This document shows positions 26,291-34,778 of a stretch of DNA of 44,028 bases, in pieces; position 1 is the stretch's first letter, and each line of letters starts with the position of its first letter. A program made the translations under genes and the position numbers. The stretch is from an uncultured bacterium. GTDB lineage: Bacteria; UBP6; UBA1177. Location of the stretch: contig CAMZDX010000004.1 in NCBI GenBank assembly GCA_947305505.1, positions 1 to 44,028 of the forward strand, in the 5' to 3' direction. Under the pieces are notes generated by a model. The model saw nothing but the letters and a program-made list of their open reading frames with translations, searched no databases and was not told the origin of the DNA.

Positions 26291-27436
26291 TTAGTCGTTC
26301 AGCACAAAATCAGTGTAATTATCAGGTGTTATAACGCTGAACGGAATATCAGGATAGTTGTTTGAAAAAGTCAGAGGGCATCTTGCTTTGGCTTTTTTCG
26401 GACTGTATTTGAATTCCCATGATGAAATTTTTCCTTCTATTTCCTCAAGAAAATCGATTTCCTGTTTCTGTGTTGTCCGCCAAAAGTAGTATTTTGCCTT
26501 TATGTTATGGAAAACATTGTTTTTTATCCTTTCGCTTATAAGAAAGTTTTCCCAGAGAATTCCGTTGTCGCTCCTCAGTTCGCAAGGAGAAAAATTCGAG
26601 ATCACGGCGTTTCTGATCCCGTTATCGTAAAAATAGATTTTAATACTTTTTTTAAGCTCGTTGCGCACATTTCTGCTGTATGAATGCAGATGAAAAACGA
26701 TATAGGCCTTTTCAAGCAGATCGACATACCTTTGCACTGTCACGGTGTCTATTCCGAGAAGATTGCCTAGTTCATTGAACGAAACTTCGCTGCCGACCTG
26801 CAAAGCGAGAGCCTGAACCAGTTTTTCGATTACTGCCGGCTTGCGGATATCCTGAAACTCAAAGACATCTTTGTAAAGATAACTTCCGGCAATATTAGAA
26901 AGAATTTCCTTTTCATCACCGGGATTATTCACGACATCAGGATAAAAACCGTAAATCAGGCGCGTTTCAAGCGAGCGTTTTTCTTCCAGAATAGTTGTGT
27001 GTTTCGCAAGTTCGCCGGAAGAGAACGGAAAAAGATTGTATTCGAATTTACGTCCAGTCAGAGGTTCGTTGATAAAATTTGATAGATCAAGCGATGAAGA
27101 GCCGGTAACCGCCAGCTGAACATCCGGAAAATTGTCATGAATCAGTTTTATTGTAAGTCCGATATTTTTAACCCTCTGGGCTTCGTCAATGACAATAAAT
27201 TCCGATTTTCCGATGATTGATTTAAGGCGGGCTGAAGATGCGTCGGCAAGGAGCAAGCGTATGTCCGGCTCGTCACAATTCCAGAACTGCACATGTTTCT
27301 CTTCCGGAAAAAATTCGACCATATTTTTTAAAAGTGTGGTTTTTCCGACTTGGCGCGGCCCTGTAATGACAATAACCTTTCCTTTCCCGATTTTTGATTC
27401 AATGACTTTATTTAAATCTCTCTCGACACGTCTCAT
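26291..27436 (-). CDS. AAA ATPase with DUF4143 domain (AAA_14 family)
   Basis: The 381-residue protein is one of the widespread ATP-binding AAA_14/DUF4143 proteins. It has Walker A GPRQVGKTT (about 22-30), Walker B FIVIDEAQRV near 81, sensor motif AVTGSSSLDL, a winged-helix-like middle, and a C-terminal DUF4143 part. The DUF4143 part contains QEIDFLEE and WEFKYS, spaced like the acidic-lysine core of PD-(D/E)xK nuclease folds. The family is often linked to mobile or defence-related contexts, but its function is not established. The ATG at 27436 (MRRVERDLNK) is preferred over an upstream TTG at 27475. No Shine-Dalgarno is visible, so the message may be leaderless. It stands alone between two DUF1566 remnants, in opposite orientation to the giant gene. 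Confidence 0.88.
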   Translation of the reverse strand: MRRVERDLNKVIESKIGKGKVIVITGPRQVGKTTLLKNMVEFFPEEKHVQFWNCDEPDIRLLLADASSARLKSIIGKSEFIVIDEAQRVKNIGLTIKLIHDNFPDVQLAVTGSSSLDLSNFINEPLTGRKFEYNLFPFSSGELAKHTTILEEKRSLETRLIYGFYPDVVNNPGDEKEILSNIAGSYLYKDVFEFQDIRKPAVIEKLVQALALQVGSEVSFNELGNLLGIDTVTVQRYVDLLEKAYIVFHLHSYSRNVRNELKKSIKIYFYDNGIRNAVISNFSPCELRSDNGILWENFLISERIKNNVFHNIKAKYYFWRTTQKQEIDFLEEIEGKISSWEFKYSPKKAKARCPLTFSNNYPDIPFSVITPDNYTDFVLND

Positions 27437-27594
27437 GGTTTCAATTTTATAATAATTTGCGATTACAATCAACAAAAATTATAATATTTGTTGATTAAAA
27501 CTTAAATATTTATTAAAAAACAAATATTATTCAACCATATGATAAATATTTTAGAAACCATGTCAACAAAAAATTTTAACAACTCGATAAAAAT

Positions 27595-27618
27595 GTCCGC
27601 TGTGTCCGCTCGGAGTGA
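27595..27618 (+). pseudogene. Remnant of a DUF1566 gene 3' end (VRCVRSE-stop), copy 2
   Basis: Bases 27595-27618 again encode Val-Arg-Cys-Val-Arg-Ser-Glu and then TGA. They share GTCCGYTGTGTCCGCTCGG with copy 1 at 26177, and the preceding AAT is also shared. No open frame leads into it. The 160 bases between this and the ATPase start are very AT-rich, and no gene was seen in them. Confidence 0.55.
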
Positions 27619-27640
27619 TGCTTCGACAAGGCTCAGCAAG

Positions 27641-27690
27641 CGTCATTTTGAGCTTATCAAAGAATCTCGGAGAGATCTTTCACTTCGCTC
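27641..27690. repeat. Dispersed repeat with inverted arms (GTCATTTTGAGC...CTTCGCTC)
   Basis: CGTCATTTTGAGC is followed by AAAGAATCTC-GGA-GAGATCTTTC and then ACTTCGCTC. The inner arms AAAGA(A)TCTC and GAGATCTTT pair with one bulge, so the element can fold into a hairpin. It resembles short miniature-element-like repeats common in environmental genomes. It ends about 30 bases from the stop of the glycosidase-like gene. Confidence 0.4.
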
Positions 27691-27718
27691 GATATAACAA
27701 TTCTACGATTTCAAGGAT

Positions 27719-30658
27719 TTACTTTATCTCTTTCAGCAGAAATTCGATTTTATAGATGTTAGCCTTGTTGTAGACATCTGTTCCGCCGCCGTTTCCGTTG
27801 GTGTATAGCTCGAAATGCTTGAAATAAGACATGTTGAAAGCGTCTTTTATAACGGCTTTATAAGTTTTTCCGGCAGTGAGTTCAACTTCAAAGAACGACG
27901 ATTCCCCGCCGTTGTCATTTCCTAAATGCGGCATAAAAACCATATTGGAAGCAAGCGGCGAAGCACTTGATTCTTCCGAGATTTCAACAATTTTGTTGCA
28001 GGAAGTAATACCGGTGTTGATAGGTGCAGGGTTGTTGTAACCGAGTGCAACAATATAAGTTCCGCTTTCCGCAGGCGTGATGTTTGAAACAGAAAGCTCA
28101 TCATTAGGTGCACCCCATTCGGCATAACCGGAAACATTGAGCTGGAGGGTTGTTCTCAAGTTACCTTCGCCCCAGTAGCAGACAGGATCCGAGTGGTGGC
28201 TTTCCCAACCGGCGGCATTTACTGCTGAAACGCTGTAACAATATGAATTCTTTGAATAATCGAATTCATCATAATAATCCATGTCATATCCGTGGTCATA
28301 CCATGAAGCCTCCGTCACATTGTCAACCTTTTTGCCGTCGCGGTAAATGTTGTATGAAACAGCATCCTCTGAAGGCTGGAATGAAACTTTCAGCTGATCT
28401 CCGTCCGCTTCGACGGTAACATTTTCGACGGCACGCGGCGCCCAGCATGTCTGGAAATTGTTGACACAGTCAAAAACATTTGCATTGCCAGTGCTGCCGA
28501 CCTGTTTCAAACGCAGTTCGATCGTGTTGTTTTCTGTGGAATCCAGATCATATTCAGAAAGAGGTTCTGTTTTAGCGACACCGTTAAGCTTCAGTGAATC
28601 CAAAACATAAAAACCGCTTGTTTCGCTGTTTTTAGGAGGAAGAATTATTTTCAGTTCAATAGTTTTCCCCTTAAATTTCAGGTTCTTAAGTGTCATTTCC
28701 GAACTGTCGGCAAAGAAAGTGTTCCTCAAATTTACCGGAATTTTCGGCGAGAACCAGAGCTTTTTCAAAGTCTGATCTCTGCCGAAAAGCACATCGAGGA
28801 CCATCGAAATGAATCCGCCGACACTCCAGAGCTGACGCCTTGAATTTACGACCGGACCGCTCATGTGTTCACCTTGGAAATCAGGCCAATTATCCTCGTG
28901 CCATGCGTCGAGAGTTGTAAATTCAAAATTTTCCATATTTGAAAGGTTGAATGCTGCACCTCTGACCAGACTCATGAAAGCGTTTTCATAAAATCTGTCA
29001 TTTTCCACTTTTGCCGCAGCGCGCAGAGCGTAGGAAGTTACAAAAGGCCAGATCGCGCGGTTGTGGTAGATCTTTCTCTGCGGCTCCTGCGGGAAAATTA
29101 CGGAAGGACCTGCTTCGGTTACAGGATATTCTTCGAGGATGCCGGAAAAAATTTCGGCAGCCATTTCCTTGTTTCCTTCAGCAATAGCCTCATTGGTTCC
29201 AAGAATAAGAAGCGAAAGCCCTAAAAGATCCCTTTTGTCGACCTTCGAATAGTCGAGGAATGTTGTTTTCATGCTGGCAAAAGTCTTTTTGCCAAGCTCG
29301 GGCATATCAATATAAAACGCCGATTTTATCGCCTGCAGCAAAAACCACGCCTGGCTTCTGAATGTTTCGACATAGGCATCTTCATGCAATTCTTCTGCCA
29401 GCGAGGCAGCCAAATTCAAAGCTATATGGTGGAGAATATTTGTCGAAAGGGTCTTCGACATTCCGATATGTTTCGTATTCTGCGCAGTCCAGAGCGGATA
29501 AGTCTGCTCGCGCCAGTCGAGGAAAGACTGCTCGCCGCGGTATAAGCCGTCCTTTTCGTCAAAGACATACAGTCTGTCGGCTTCCAGAGTGTTCTTTATA
29601 GCTTCGAAAGATTCCTGCAGGAACTCTTCATACTCGCTTCCGTCAAGGTTTTTCAACGTTTCATAGGCACCAAGCATCCAGACAACGCGGTCTGTACTGA
29701 CAGGCCACGAGCCGCCGGAACCTGTATCCTGTACAATCTGCTTGTTTAACTTGCCGCTGACGACGCTTTTGGGCTCGGAAATCTTGAATTTAAGCGAATT
29801 TTTCGATCTTTGCGGTTCAAGGAAAGCGATTCCTGAATGGACTGCATAGGCGGTATCGCGCGTCCAGACGTAATGCCAGTTAGCGCCGGTCTCAAAACAT
29901 TCACACGGAACAGGATCGCCGTGATTCATGCTGTAATCAGTAATTTGTGAAACTTTATTTTCGTTGAGTTCCGTTATAGCAAGGGCAAAAAGCGCGTCAA
30001 GCATACTGTTTCCGCTGCGAAGAAGAGGACTTCCGGCAGTTTCCGAAATTGTTCTCTGCTTTGATTCGGGATAGTTGTCGCGGAGGTCTGCGTTTGTTGT
30101 CAGATTGTAGGTTCTGAGTGCGCAGCCTGAAACCGAAACGCTACCGACCTTACCTTTCCACTCGACTGTCGAAGCACTTACGCCATAGCATTCGTCCGGC
30201 GTTTCAGTATCGCCGTCGTAATCATCATGTTCCTCATCAGGATCAGAATCGGCGGGGCTGTTTCCGTCAGAATCGTTATCACCGTTTTCATCCGGTTCGT
30301 CATTAGGATCATCATCGCACTCCATTTCACAGGAAGTGTCTTCCGGTTCGTATTTGTCGGAATCGTCGTCCGTGTCCGTTATATCGGTATCAGGATCGGT
30401 ATTGTTGCCATCCTGATCAGGTTTTTCCGTATCAGAACCGTCAGGTTCCTCTGGATTTTCCTGATTATCCGAATCGTTTATATCGTCCGATTTTTCATCA
30501 GGCACTTCCGAATCGGTCTTGTCGTCGTCACATTCCAGTTCACAGGACGTATCCTCGATCTCGTATGTGTCGTTATCGGCATCTGTGTCGGATCCTGAAC
30601 CTTCGTTGCAGCTGAACATAAAAAGTGCTGCAAGAATAAGTAAAAAAAGTTTTTTCAT
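27719..30658 (-). CDS. Lipoprotein with (alpha/alpha)6 glycosidase-like domain, fibronectin III and a beta-rich C terminus
   Basis: The 979-residue product has a lipoprotein signal (FMFSC, C17) and an acidic Asp/Glu/Pro linker to about residue 160 with a duplicated DTSCE(L/M)ECDDD motif. The main domain (about 165-690) resembles six-hairpin glycosidases of the GH63/GH15/trehalase-like clan: HYVWTRDTAYAVHSG, GGSWPVSTDRVVWMLGAYE, RGEQSFLDWREQTYP, KIYHNRAIWPFVTSYALRAA and DAWHEDNWPDFQGEH. A fibronectin III domain (VSYNIYRDGKKV, YCYSVSAVNAAG) and a beta-rich, possibly carbohydrate-binding end follow. It probably hydrolyses a surface or extracellular glucan or other glycan, with exact family and substrate uncertain. 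The ATG at 30658 has AGGTGA upstream. A GTG at 30667 overlapping the previous stop (GTGA) is the alternative. It is the last gene of its (-) set. Confidence 0.8.
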   Translation of the reverse strand: MKKLFLLILAALFMFSCNEGSGSDTDADNDTYEIEDTSCELECDDDKTDSEVPDEKSDDINDSDNQENPEEPDGSDTEKPDQDGNNTDPDTDITDTDDDSDKYEPEDTSCEMECDDDPNDEPDENGDNDSDGNSPADSDPDEEHDDYDGDTETPDECYGVSASTVEWKGKVGSVSVSGCALRTYNLTTNADLRDNYPESKQRTISETAGSPLLRSGNSMLDALFALAITELNENKVSQITDYSMNHGDPVPCECFETGANWHYVWTRDTAYAVHSGIAFLEPQRSKNSLKFKISEPKSVVSGKLNKQIVQDTGSGGSWPVSTDRVVWMLGAYETLKNLDGSEYEEFLQESFEAIKNTLEADRLYVFDEKDGLYRGEQSFLDWREQTYPLWTAQNTKHIGMSKTLSTNILHHIALNLAASLAEELHEDAYVETFRSQAWFLLQAIKSAFYIDMPELGKKTFASMKTTFLDYSKVDKRDLLGLSLLILGTNEAIAEGNKEMAAEIFSGILEEYPVTEAGPSVIFPQEPQRKIYHNRAIWPFVTSYALRAAAKVENDRFYENAFMSLVRGAAFNLSNMENFEFTTLDAWHEDNWPDFQGEHMSGPVVNSRRQLWSVGGFISMVLDVLFGRDQTLKKLWFSPKIPVNLRNTFFADSSEMTLKNLKFKGKTIELKIILPPKNSETSGFYVLDSLKLNGVAKTEPLSEYDLDSTENNTIELRLKQVGSTGNANVFDCVNNFQTCWAPRAVENVTVEADGDQLKVSFQPSEDAVSYNIYRDGKKVDNVTEASWYDHGYDMDYYDEFDYSKNSYCYSVSAVNAAGWESHHSDPVCYWGEGNLRTTLQLNVSGYAEWGAPNDELSVSNITPAESGTYIVALGYNNPAPINTGITSCNKIVEISEESSASPLASNMVFMPHLGNDNGGESSFFEVELTAGKTYKAVIKDAFNMSYFKHFELYTNGNGGGTDVYNKANIYKIEFLLKEIK

Positions 30659-30663
30659 GGCAT

Positions 30664-30963
30664 TCACCTGTTGCTGTTTATAAAAAAATTAAAGTTGAAA
30701 CTGCCGCCGTTTTCATCGCCATCCGTTCCGAAAAATCCGTCTTTTGTAATAAAAACAACTACCAAAACCAGAATCATGATTCCTAAAAAAACATAGGCGC
30801 GCTTGATGAAAATTCCGACACAGAGAAAAAGAGCGGCAGCCAATCCGTAAAAAACAGCTCCGCCTTCCGCATTTATGAGTGCAAAAGAAAGCCCCGTCAT
30901 TGCAAGCATGGTGAGAAGATTCCACCAGATTATCTGTCGTTCTTCGCTTTTTTTCCGAATCAT
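30664..30963 (-). CDS. Small membrane protein of unknown function
   Basis: This 99-residue protein has a charged N terminus (MIRKKSEERQ) and two to three hydrophobic segments (about 13-32, 36-51, 55-72). It ends in a hydrophilic tail rich in Gly, Asn and Phe (GSFNFNFFINSN). It is not recognised. The ATG overlaps the cNMP-binding gene's stop as ATGA, and its own stop may overlap the downstream lipoprotein gene (GTGA). This strict coupling supports a real gene. Its position suggests it works with the cyclic-nucleotide-binding protein or transporter upstream. Confidence 0.65.
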   Translation of the reverse strand: MIRKKSEERQIIWWNLLTMLAMTGLSFALINAEGGAVFYGLAAALFLCVGIFIKRAYVFLGIMILVLVVVFITKDGFFGTDGDENGGSFNFNFFINSNR

Positions 30964-31406
30964 TTATCTTTTTTCGCTGCTTTTTCGGCAAGTTTTGCGT
31001 TAAGTTCCCTGATGCGGCCGGTAAGGACTCTGATTACGCCGAGAGCGACTTCATCGCGCTGTTTGAGGATCTCAAGAAAGTCGTCGCTTTCCATTTTCAG
31101 AACCAGAACATCGTTTTTTGCAATAATGTCGGCACTTCTCGGCTGGCTGTCGATAAGCGCCATTTCACCGAAGCCTGCACCCTCTTTCATTACAGCGACA
31201 ACATTTCCGCCGACAACGACTTCGACTTCGCCCTTCACGATCATGAAAAGCTCTTTTCCGAGATCGCCTTCGTTCACGATATACTGCCCTTTTTCAAAAG
31301 TTTCCTCTTCGAGAAGTGCAGCGATATCGGCAAGCACTTCACCCGGTATGTCGTGAAAAAGCTCGATATTCTTGAGTGCAAGCACCCTTTCTACTCGTGT
31401 AAGCAT
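30960..31406 (-). CDS. Cyclic-nucleotide-binding domain protein (CAP_ED)
   Basis: The 148-residue protein is a single cNMP-binding domain. It shows FHDIPGEVLADIAALLEEETFEKGQYIVNEGD (about 17-48), LFMIVKGEVEVVV near 53, and a phosphate-binding-cassette-like segment GFGEMALIDSQPRSA near 78, with the Glu and Arg that contact cyclic nucleotides (GEMAL...PRSA). A helical tail rich in Lys and Ala follows. There is no DNA-binding helix-turn-helix, so it is a sensor module rather than a CRP-type regulator. A strong AGGAGGAACG precedes the ATG. It lies eight bases downstream of the translocase-HEAT gene. In some bacteria these modules are fused to such transporters, which suggests it regulates the neighbour. 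Confidence 0.88.
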   Translation of the reverse strand: MLTRVERVLALKNIELFHDIPGEVLADIAALLEEETFEKGQYIVNEGDLGKELFMIVKGEVEVVVGGNVVAVMKEGAGFGEMALIDSQPRSADIIAKNDVLVLKMESDDFLEILKQRDEVALGVIRVLTGRIRELNAKLAEKAAKKDK

Positions 31407-31414
31407 CGTTCCTC

Positions 31415-34294
31415 CTAAGCTTCCGGTTGCAAAACAGAGCGGGAATATTCGCAGAGATACCAGTCGGTATCGTTCAACAGATAGTGCGAGTCTGTTTTGG
31501 ATATCATTATTTTAAGGTAATTCATTGCATAAAGTGCCGATTCACGGACTATCGGACTCGAATCATACAGGAACCGCTGGATCCTGCTGTAGTTTTCCGT
31601 GATATGTTCATGAGCGATCGCATAAAGCGTGACCGAACGGACCCACTCTGAATCATCTGAAAGCAAAGTCTCAATAATATCAGTCATTTTCAGTTTGTTT
31701 ACGCTGAAGAACTGGTAACCCAGATTAAGTTTTTCCTCTTCGGTTTTGCTTTCGATCAGAGGAACGATGATAGGTCTTATATCCTTGTCAACAATGTTGT
31801 CGATAATTTCAAGAGCGTTGGCGCGCTGGGACGGCGAAACGAATTTTCTGGTTATATTGAAATAAATATTGTCAAAGAGCGAATTGCCGTACATAAGCGA
31901 AAGTATTGAGAAAATCCGCTGATAACAGTTGTCGAGTTTTGTTGCCATGACATCTAAAAGGCAATCGGACTTCAAATTTTTCCGAATATGAACCGAGAAG
32001 TAAAGTGTCTGAAAATATTGATAAATTTCTCTAAGAAGCAAAACTTTGAGCGCATTTTTGTCGAGAGTGACTTTTTCAACTTTAGACAACAGTTTTTTCA
32101 TGCTGTTGAGGGCGATATTACGCATTTCATCGCTTTCCGTGTCGAGCGAAAGTGCCAGAAGCCTGAAAGATTCCGGCGTGTAAATGTCACCCAGCATTTT
32201 CGCAACCTCGCTTTTCAGACGGTAACTTTCAAGTTTGTTCGAAAGTATGTCGGCAGCAGGTTCCAGAATTTTTTCACCGAATTTTGAAAGGACTTTCGCG
32301 ACATCAAAACTTACTTCGCGATCGAAAAGCATGTAGAAAAGTTTCGGAATAAAGACGCTGGAATCTATTTTTGAAGCGGCATTTACCGCGGCACGTCTGA
32401 CATTCGGGCTCGGATCGTTCAGAAGTGCAAAAAGCTGCTGATCCATGTTTTTCTGCCCGAGTTCACCCAAAATATAGGCTGCCGCAGCCCGGTCTGCAGC
32501 GTTTTCAGATTCAAGAAACGCCTTGAGATAGGAGCCTGCGGTCATTGCACCTACGACTCCGGCATATTTTATAAGTGCGATAACGGCAGCTTCTCTTATC
32601 GAAATTTTTTCGTTATCAAGAAAAGGAGCAATAAACTTAACCGATTTGTCCATCTGGCTGCATCCGAAAGTCAGGATCGCCTCCCGAACGACGTCCTCAT
32701 CGGGTTCTTTCAACAATTTCAATATGTTATAAGTATTATACCTGCTTTCCATCCGGCGCATGAGCGAAAGTATTTTGACCTTGATTTTCGGCGTCGCCTT
32801 AGTGAGAAGCGCCACAAAATCGCGACCCAAAGCCGAATTGCCGGAGCTTTCGACCATATCGATCGCCATCGACAGATCTTCCTCGTCTCCGCTTTCTATC
32901 GCCTTTTGAACAATGCTCAAAAGAACATTCGGCTGCATCGTGAGCTGGTTCGTTCCGAAACGTTTTTTCTTTATGTTGTCGATAAGAACCGAAAGATAGC
33001 GGCCTCTGATACCGACTATCGTGAGAAGCCATGAAACACCGATGACCGTAACGATCCACGAAATAAGTTTGACATCGGAAGAGACGATCCCTGCCTTTCC
33101 GAGATAGCTTACGGCAAGAAGGATAAAGCCCGAAACGCCGATGAAAATCGGTTTGACCATACCGTCTATTATCGCCTTCGTCCTGCTTTTGACCTTGGGA
33201 TCAAGCGGGATGTACAAAAGCTGTATCGCCGCGTCGTTTATCGTGTACCGGAAAGCGCTGTCGCCCGATTTCGCCATAGTTATCGCAACAAGCGGAGCCG
33301 CCAGGCCGAACATCATCAGATCCGGCGGAACCGAGATGAAGAAGATCGAACTCAGAGTGAGGATCGCCGGCAGGATCCCGAGACTCATGAAAATGCTGAA
33401 CTTAAGCAGACGCGAAGTCGCAACAAGCTGGAAGAAAAGCGAGAAAACACCGCCGAAAACGGAGTAAACGAAACCGAAGTAAGCGGCAAGTTTCTGCGGA
33501 TCGGATATTTTATCGGAAGCGACGACCTTGAACTGATAGTCGACAAGCGTGACTACGACATAAATCAAAGCAATCATTATCGCGATGTATTTGACATAAG
33601 GCGTTTTCGTGATGCTTACCTGCGAAGCTGCTGCGGCGGCTGCCTGTTTCGGTGTAAGTGTCTTTGATACGACGCCTCTCTGCAGACGGCTCTGATATTT
33701 TTTTCCCATGTAGCGGACTATCAGAATACATGCCAGCATGCACAAAGCGTTGATGAAAAGAAGGTACTGGACTTTTCCGAGCAGAGCTGCAAGTTTTCCG
33801 ACCGAGCCGCCGACTGCCATACTTGCAATGATGCCGCCGCACCCGACAAAACCGAGGACACGCTTTGCCTCACGCGAATCGAGAAGTTCGTTCGTAAAAG
33901 ACCAGAACTGGAACATCATGAAGGCGCCAAGAAGCTCGATAAAGATGTAAAGTGCCGAAAAAGCGGCCGAAATTTCGTTGTTGACGAGCCCGACAAATAT
34001 GAGGACAAACACTATTCCGATTGTGAAAGTAGTCGTTATCAGCTTGTCCATCCGGTAATACGAACTTCTTTTTGTGTAAAAAAACGTCGCCGTCGAAACG
34101 AGTATCGCGACACCTATATACATGAACGAAAGCATCAGCCTGTCGCCTTTGTATTTGTTCAAAAACAGCGTATCTCTGACGATTCGCCCCATGACCATTA
34201 TAGACGTCGCCAGAAAGTTATATGCAAAAAGAAGAAGCGCACGGTTCCTCTCGTCAGGATTGTTCATACTGAGAATTGCAAAGATCCTCTTCAT
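31415..34294 (-). CDS. ATP/ADP-translocase-like (NTT/MFS) protein with C-terminal HEAT repeats
   Basis: The 959-residue protein has an N-terminal half (about 15-430) of roughly 12 membrane helices. These resemble the nucleotide transporter/translocase family: LFAYNFLATSIMVMGRIVRDTLFLNKY, FWSFTNELLDSREAKRVLGFVGCGGIIAS, and DSAFRYTINDAAIQLLYIPLDPKVKSRTKAIIDG. From about 450 on it is soluble and helical, with HEAT-like repeats, for example EDVVREAILTFG, ISIREAAVIALIKYAG, AADRAAAAYILGELG, PSPNVRRAAVNAASKI, DSEWVRSVTLYAIAHE and SPIVRESALYAMNYL. In free-living bacteria such fusions are of unknown role. True nucleotide exchange is known mainly in intracellular parasites. GAGGGA precedes the ATG, two bases after the trmL stop. 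Confidence 0.85.
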   Translation of the reverse strand: MKRIFAILSMNNPDERNRALLLFAYNFLATSIMVMGRIVRDTLFLNKYKGDRLMLSFMYIGVAILVSTATFFYTKRSSYYRMDKLITTTFTIGIVFVLIFVGLVNNEISAAFSALYIFIELLGAFMMFQFWSFTNELLDSREAKRVLGFVGCGGIIASMAVGGSVGKLAALLGKVQYLLFINALCMLACILIVRYMGKKYQSRLQRGVVSKTLTPKQAAAAAASQVSITKTPYVKYIAIMIALIYVVVTLVDYQFKVVASDKISDPQKLAAYFGFVYSVFGGVFSLFFQLVATSRLLKFSIFMSLGILPAILTLSSIFFISVPPDLMMFGLAAPLVAITMAKSGDSAFRYTINDAAIQLLYIPLDPKVKSRTKAIIDGMVKPIFIGVSGFILLAVSYLGKAGIVSSDVKLISWIVTVIGVSWLLTIVGIRGRYLSVLIDNIKKKRFGTNQLTMQPNVLLSIVQKAIESGDEEDLSMAIDMVESSGNSALGRDFVALLTKATPKIKVKILSLMRRMESRYNTYNILKLLKEPDEDVVREAILTFGCSQMDKSVKFIAPFLDNEKISIREAAVIALIKYAGVVGAMTAGSYLKAFLESENAADRAAAAYILGELGQKNMDQQLFALLNDPSPNVRRAAVNAASKIDSSVFIPKLFYMLFDREVSFDVAKVLSKFGEKILEPAADILSNKLESYRLKSEVAKMLGDIYTPESFRLLALSLDTESDEMRNIALNSMKKLLSKVEKVTLDKNALKVLLLREIYQYFQTLYFSVHIRKNLKSDCLLDVMATKLDNCYQRIFSILSLMYGNSLFDNIYFNITRKFVSPSQRANALEIIDNIVDKDIRPIIVPLIESKTEEEKLNLGYQFFSVNKLKMTDIIETLLSDDSEWVRSVTLYAIAHEHITENYSRIQRFLYDSSPIVRESALYAMNYLKIMISKTDSHYLLNDTDWYLCEYSRSVLQPEA

Positions 34295-34296
34295 TT

Positions 34297-34758
34297 TTAT
34301 CCCTCAATAAAATCGACTTGTTTCATAGCTTCAAAAATTACAGCCGTCGCCGCACTGGCGAGATTGAGACTGCGGACTCTGCCGTCAAGCATAGGAAGAA
34401 AACGCGTCTGATCCGCATATTTCCCTAAAATTTCATCCCCGAGTCCTGCAGATTCGCATCCGAAAACCAGAAAATCTCCGTTTTTGTAGCAGACTTTGTC
34501 GTAACGGTTTTTTCCTTTCTGCGAAAAAAAGTGCATTTTCGAAGTGTCGTTTGAATTAAAAAAATCGTCTACTGAAGGCCATTCGGTTATTTCGACGAAT
34601 TTCCAGTAATCCACACCTGCTCTTTTCACAGCCGCAGTATCAAGTTTGAATCCGTAAGGTTTCACGAGGTGCAGCCTGCACTTCTGCGAAAGAACAGTCC
34701 GCGCAATATTTCCTGTATTCTGCGGAATTTCCGGATTTACGAGCACCACTTCAAACAT
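34297..34758 (-). CDS. trmL: tRNA (cytidine/uridine-2'-O-)-methyltransferase TrmL
   Basis: The 153-residue SPOUT-class enzyme methylates the ribose of the wobble base (position 34) of certain tRNA-Leu species. Motifs are complete: VLVNPEIPQNTGNIART at the N terminus, LVKPYGFKLD, KRAGVDYW, FGCESAGL near 106, and the knot segment LPMLDGRVRSLNLASAATAV near the end. The ATG at 34758 fits the family's usual start (MFEVVLVNPEIP). An in-frame TTG at 34773 is less likely. The Shine-Dalgarno is weak. A promoter at 34790-34817 may start a new transcript here that continues into the translocase-HEAT gene. Confidence 0.95.
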   Translation of the reverse strand: MFEVVLVNPEIPQNTGNIARTVLSQKCRLHLVKPYGFKLDTAAVKRAGVDYWKFVEITEWPSVDDFFNSNDTSKMHFFSQKGKNRYDKVCYKNGDFLVFGCESAGLGDEILGKYADQTRFLPMLDGRVRSLNLASAATAVIFEAMKQVDFIEG

Positions 34759-34778
34759 GAGATCCAAACTCAAAAATC

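Noticed and set aside
22998-27618. Diversity-generating retroelement acting on the DUF1566 gene end
   Set aside because: DUF1566/lectin-like proteins can be targets and short copies of the gene end exist outside the gene. However, there is no reverse transcriptase or accessory gene in the window, and the shared stretch is only about 25 bases with no adenine-biased differences. A template repeat would be expected to be near 100 bases or more.
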